Shown here: piece by piece, positions 32,630 through 32,668 of the stretch
Position numbering within the stretch: position 1 is the first letter of the stretch
How the letters are laid out: every line of letters begins with the position of its first letter
Origin: Saccoglossus kowalevskii
Taxonomy: Eukaryota > Hemichordata > Enteropneusta > Harrimaniidae
Reading direction: 5' to 3'
NCBI RefSeq assembly: GCF_000003605.2
Contig: NW_003126078.1
Coordinates: forward strand, 1-32,668
Length of the DNA stretch: 32,668 nucleotides
Translations under genes and position numbers: made by a program
The notes under the pieces: generated by a model
What the model was told of the DNA's origin: nothing
The model's input: the letters and a program-made list of their open reading frames with translations, nothing else
Database searches by the model: none

Positions 32630-32668
32630 GATACTACACAATCCAGTGCTATGAATTATAAGATGGCG
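32630..32668 (+). repeat. Partial monomer cut by the window edge (39 bases)
   Basis: It begins GATACTACAC (TACAC type, as expected after a GCATTG unit) and stops at GGCG, position 39. The array therefore continues to the right of the window; the left edge also begins exactly within repeat sequence, so neither array boundary is visible. Confidence 0.95.

Larger units (their letters stand above)
1..32668 (+). repeat. 85-bp satellite DNA array, 384 complete monomers plus a partial
   Basis: The window is one uninterrupted head-to-tail array. Taking GATAC as monomer start, starts lie at 1, 89, 176 and so on to 32630. From 89 to 32630 is 32541 bases, which is 383 units of 85 bp minus 14, and I could account for the minus 14 with about 30 small indels, the largest a 16-bp deletion near 12071. 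No monomer is inverted and nothing interrupts the array. The consensus has about 35% G+C and one CpG. Divergence between monomers is low, mostly 0-6 substitutions, and shared in blocks. Stops occur in all forward frames; because 85 is not a multiple of three the frame shifts in each unit, and the longest consensus open stretch on either strand is only about 40 codons. This is typical of eukaryotic satellite DNA. The family is not one I recognise. Confidence 0.98.

Noticed and set aside
1-32668. CRISPR array (regular short direct repeats)
   Set aside because: There are no unique spacers; the whole 85-bp unit is repeated, and there are no cas genes or leader.
1-32668. Protein-coding gene with internal repeats
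   Set aside because: 85 is not a multiple of three, so the frame changes every monomer, and stops occur on both strands; the longest consensus open stretch is about 40 codons. A repetitive protein would need a period divisible by three.
1-32668. Ribosomal spacer subrepeats, telomeric repeat or transposon-internal minisatellite
   Set aside because: No rRNA gene, telomere-type hexamer, transposase, reverse transcriptase or terminal repeat is present in 32 kb.

Overview
The whole window is one tandem satellite array. From base 1 to base 32668 it consists of head-to-tail copies of a single 85-bp monomer, all in the same orientation: 384 complete monomers (1-32629) and a 39-base partial copy at the right edge. 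I found no unique sequence, transposable element, RNA gene or protein-coding gene on either strand. The consensus monomer is about 35% G+C (30 of 85 bases); position 1 is taken as the G of GATACTATAC, and 6379-6463 is a perfect consensus copy. Satellite DNA this long, with no genes and a layered higher-order structure, points to eukaryotic heterochromatin (centromeric, pericentromeric, subtelomeric or a sex or B chromosome). I do not recognise the monomer and cannot name the species.

The monomers are not random mutants of the consensus. They carry a limited set of linked variants at fixed positions: 8-10 (TATAC, TACAC, TATGC, TATGT), 23-24 (TATGA, TAGGA, TAAGA), 39 (G or T), 43 with 49 (TCTATCAATGG or TCTGTCAATAG), 55 (T, C or A), 66 (GTGAC or GTAAC), 74 (TCATAA or TCACAA) and 84 (GCACTG or GCATTG). 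Runs of variants recur in the same order at distant places, so amplification has worked on multi-monomer blocks. I label these blocks A to F. Block C is at 0.69-1.54, 19.03-19.37, 20.56-20.99, 26.26-27.11 and 27.62-28.73 kb. Block E is at 1.62-2.22, 25.24-25.58 and 30.26-30.85 kb. Block B is at 3.32-5.02, 10.20-11.14 and 31.10-32.63 kb. Block A is at 2.81, 5.19, 6.55, 8.76 and 12.23 kb. Block D has three single-monomer copies. Block F is at 14.27-14.77 and 28.81-29.32 kb. The left end (C, E, B) and right end (C, F, E, B) share the same order, which suggests a large ancestral duplication of the array.

Recent local events are also visible. They include a 6-monomer (510-bp) tandem duplication with one difference seen, a 3-monomer duplication inside one A copy, a divergent 172-bp dimer present twice in tandem, a chimeric monomer in a C expansion, and one monomer lacking 16 bp at a predicted hairpin.

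Each consensus monomer carries a 6-bp inverted repeat (GCACTG/CAGTGC), a perfect match to the YY1/Pho-type core CGCCATNTT on the minus strand, two minus-strand TGATAG (GATA-type) motifs, and a 21-codon open frame ending in TGA. These are candidate functional elements or coincidences multiplied by amplification; the sequence alone cannot decide. There is no evidence here for an operon, a defence system or any encoded enzyme.
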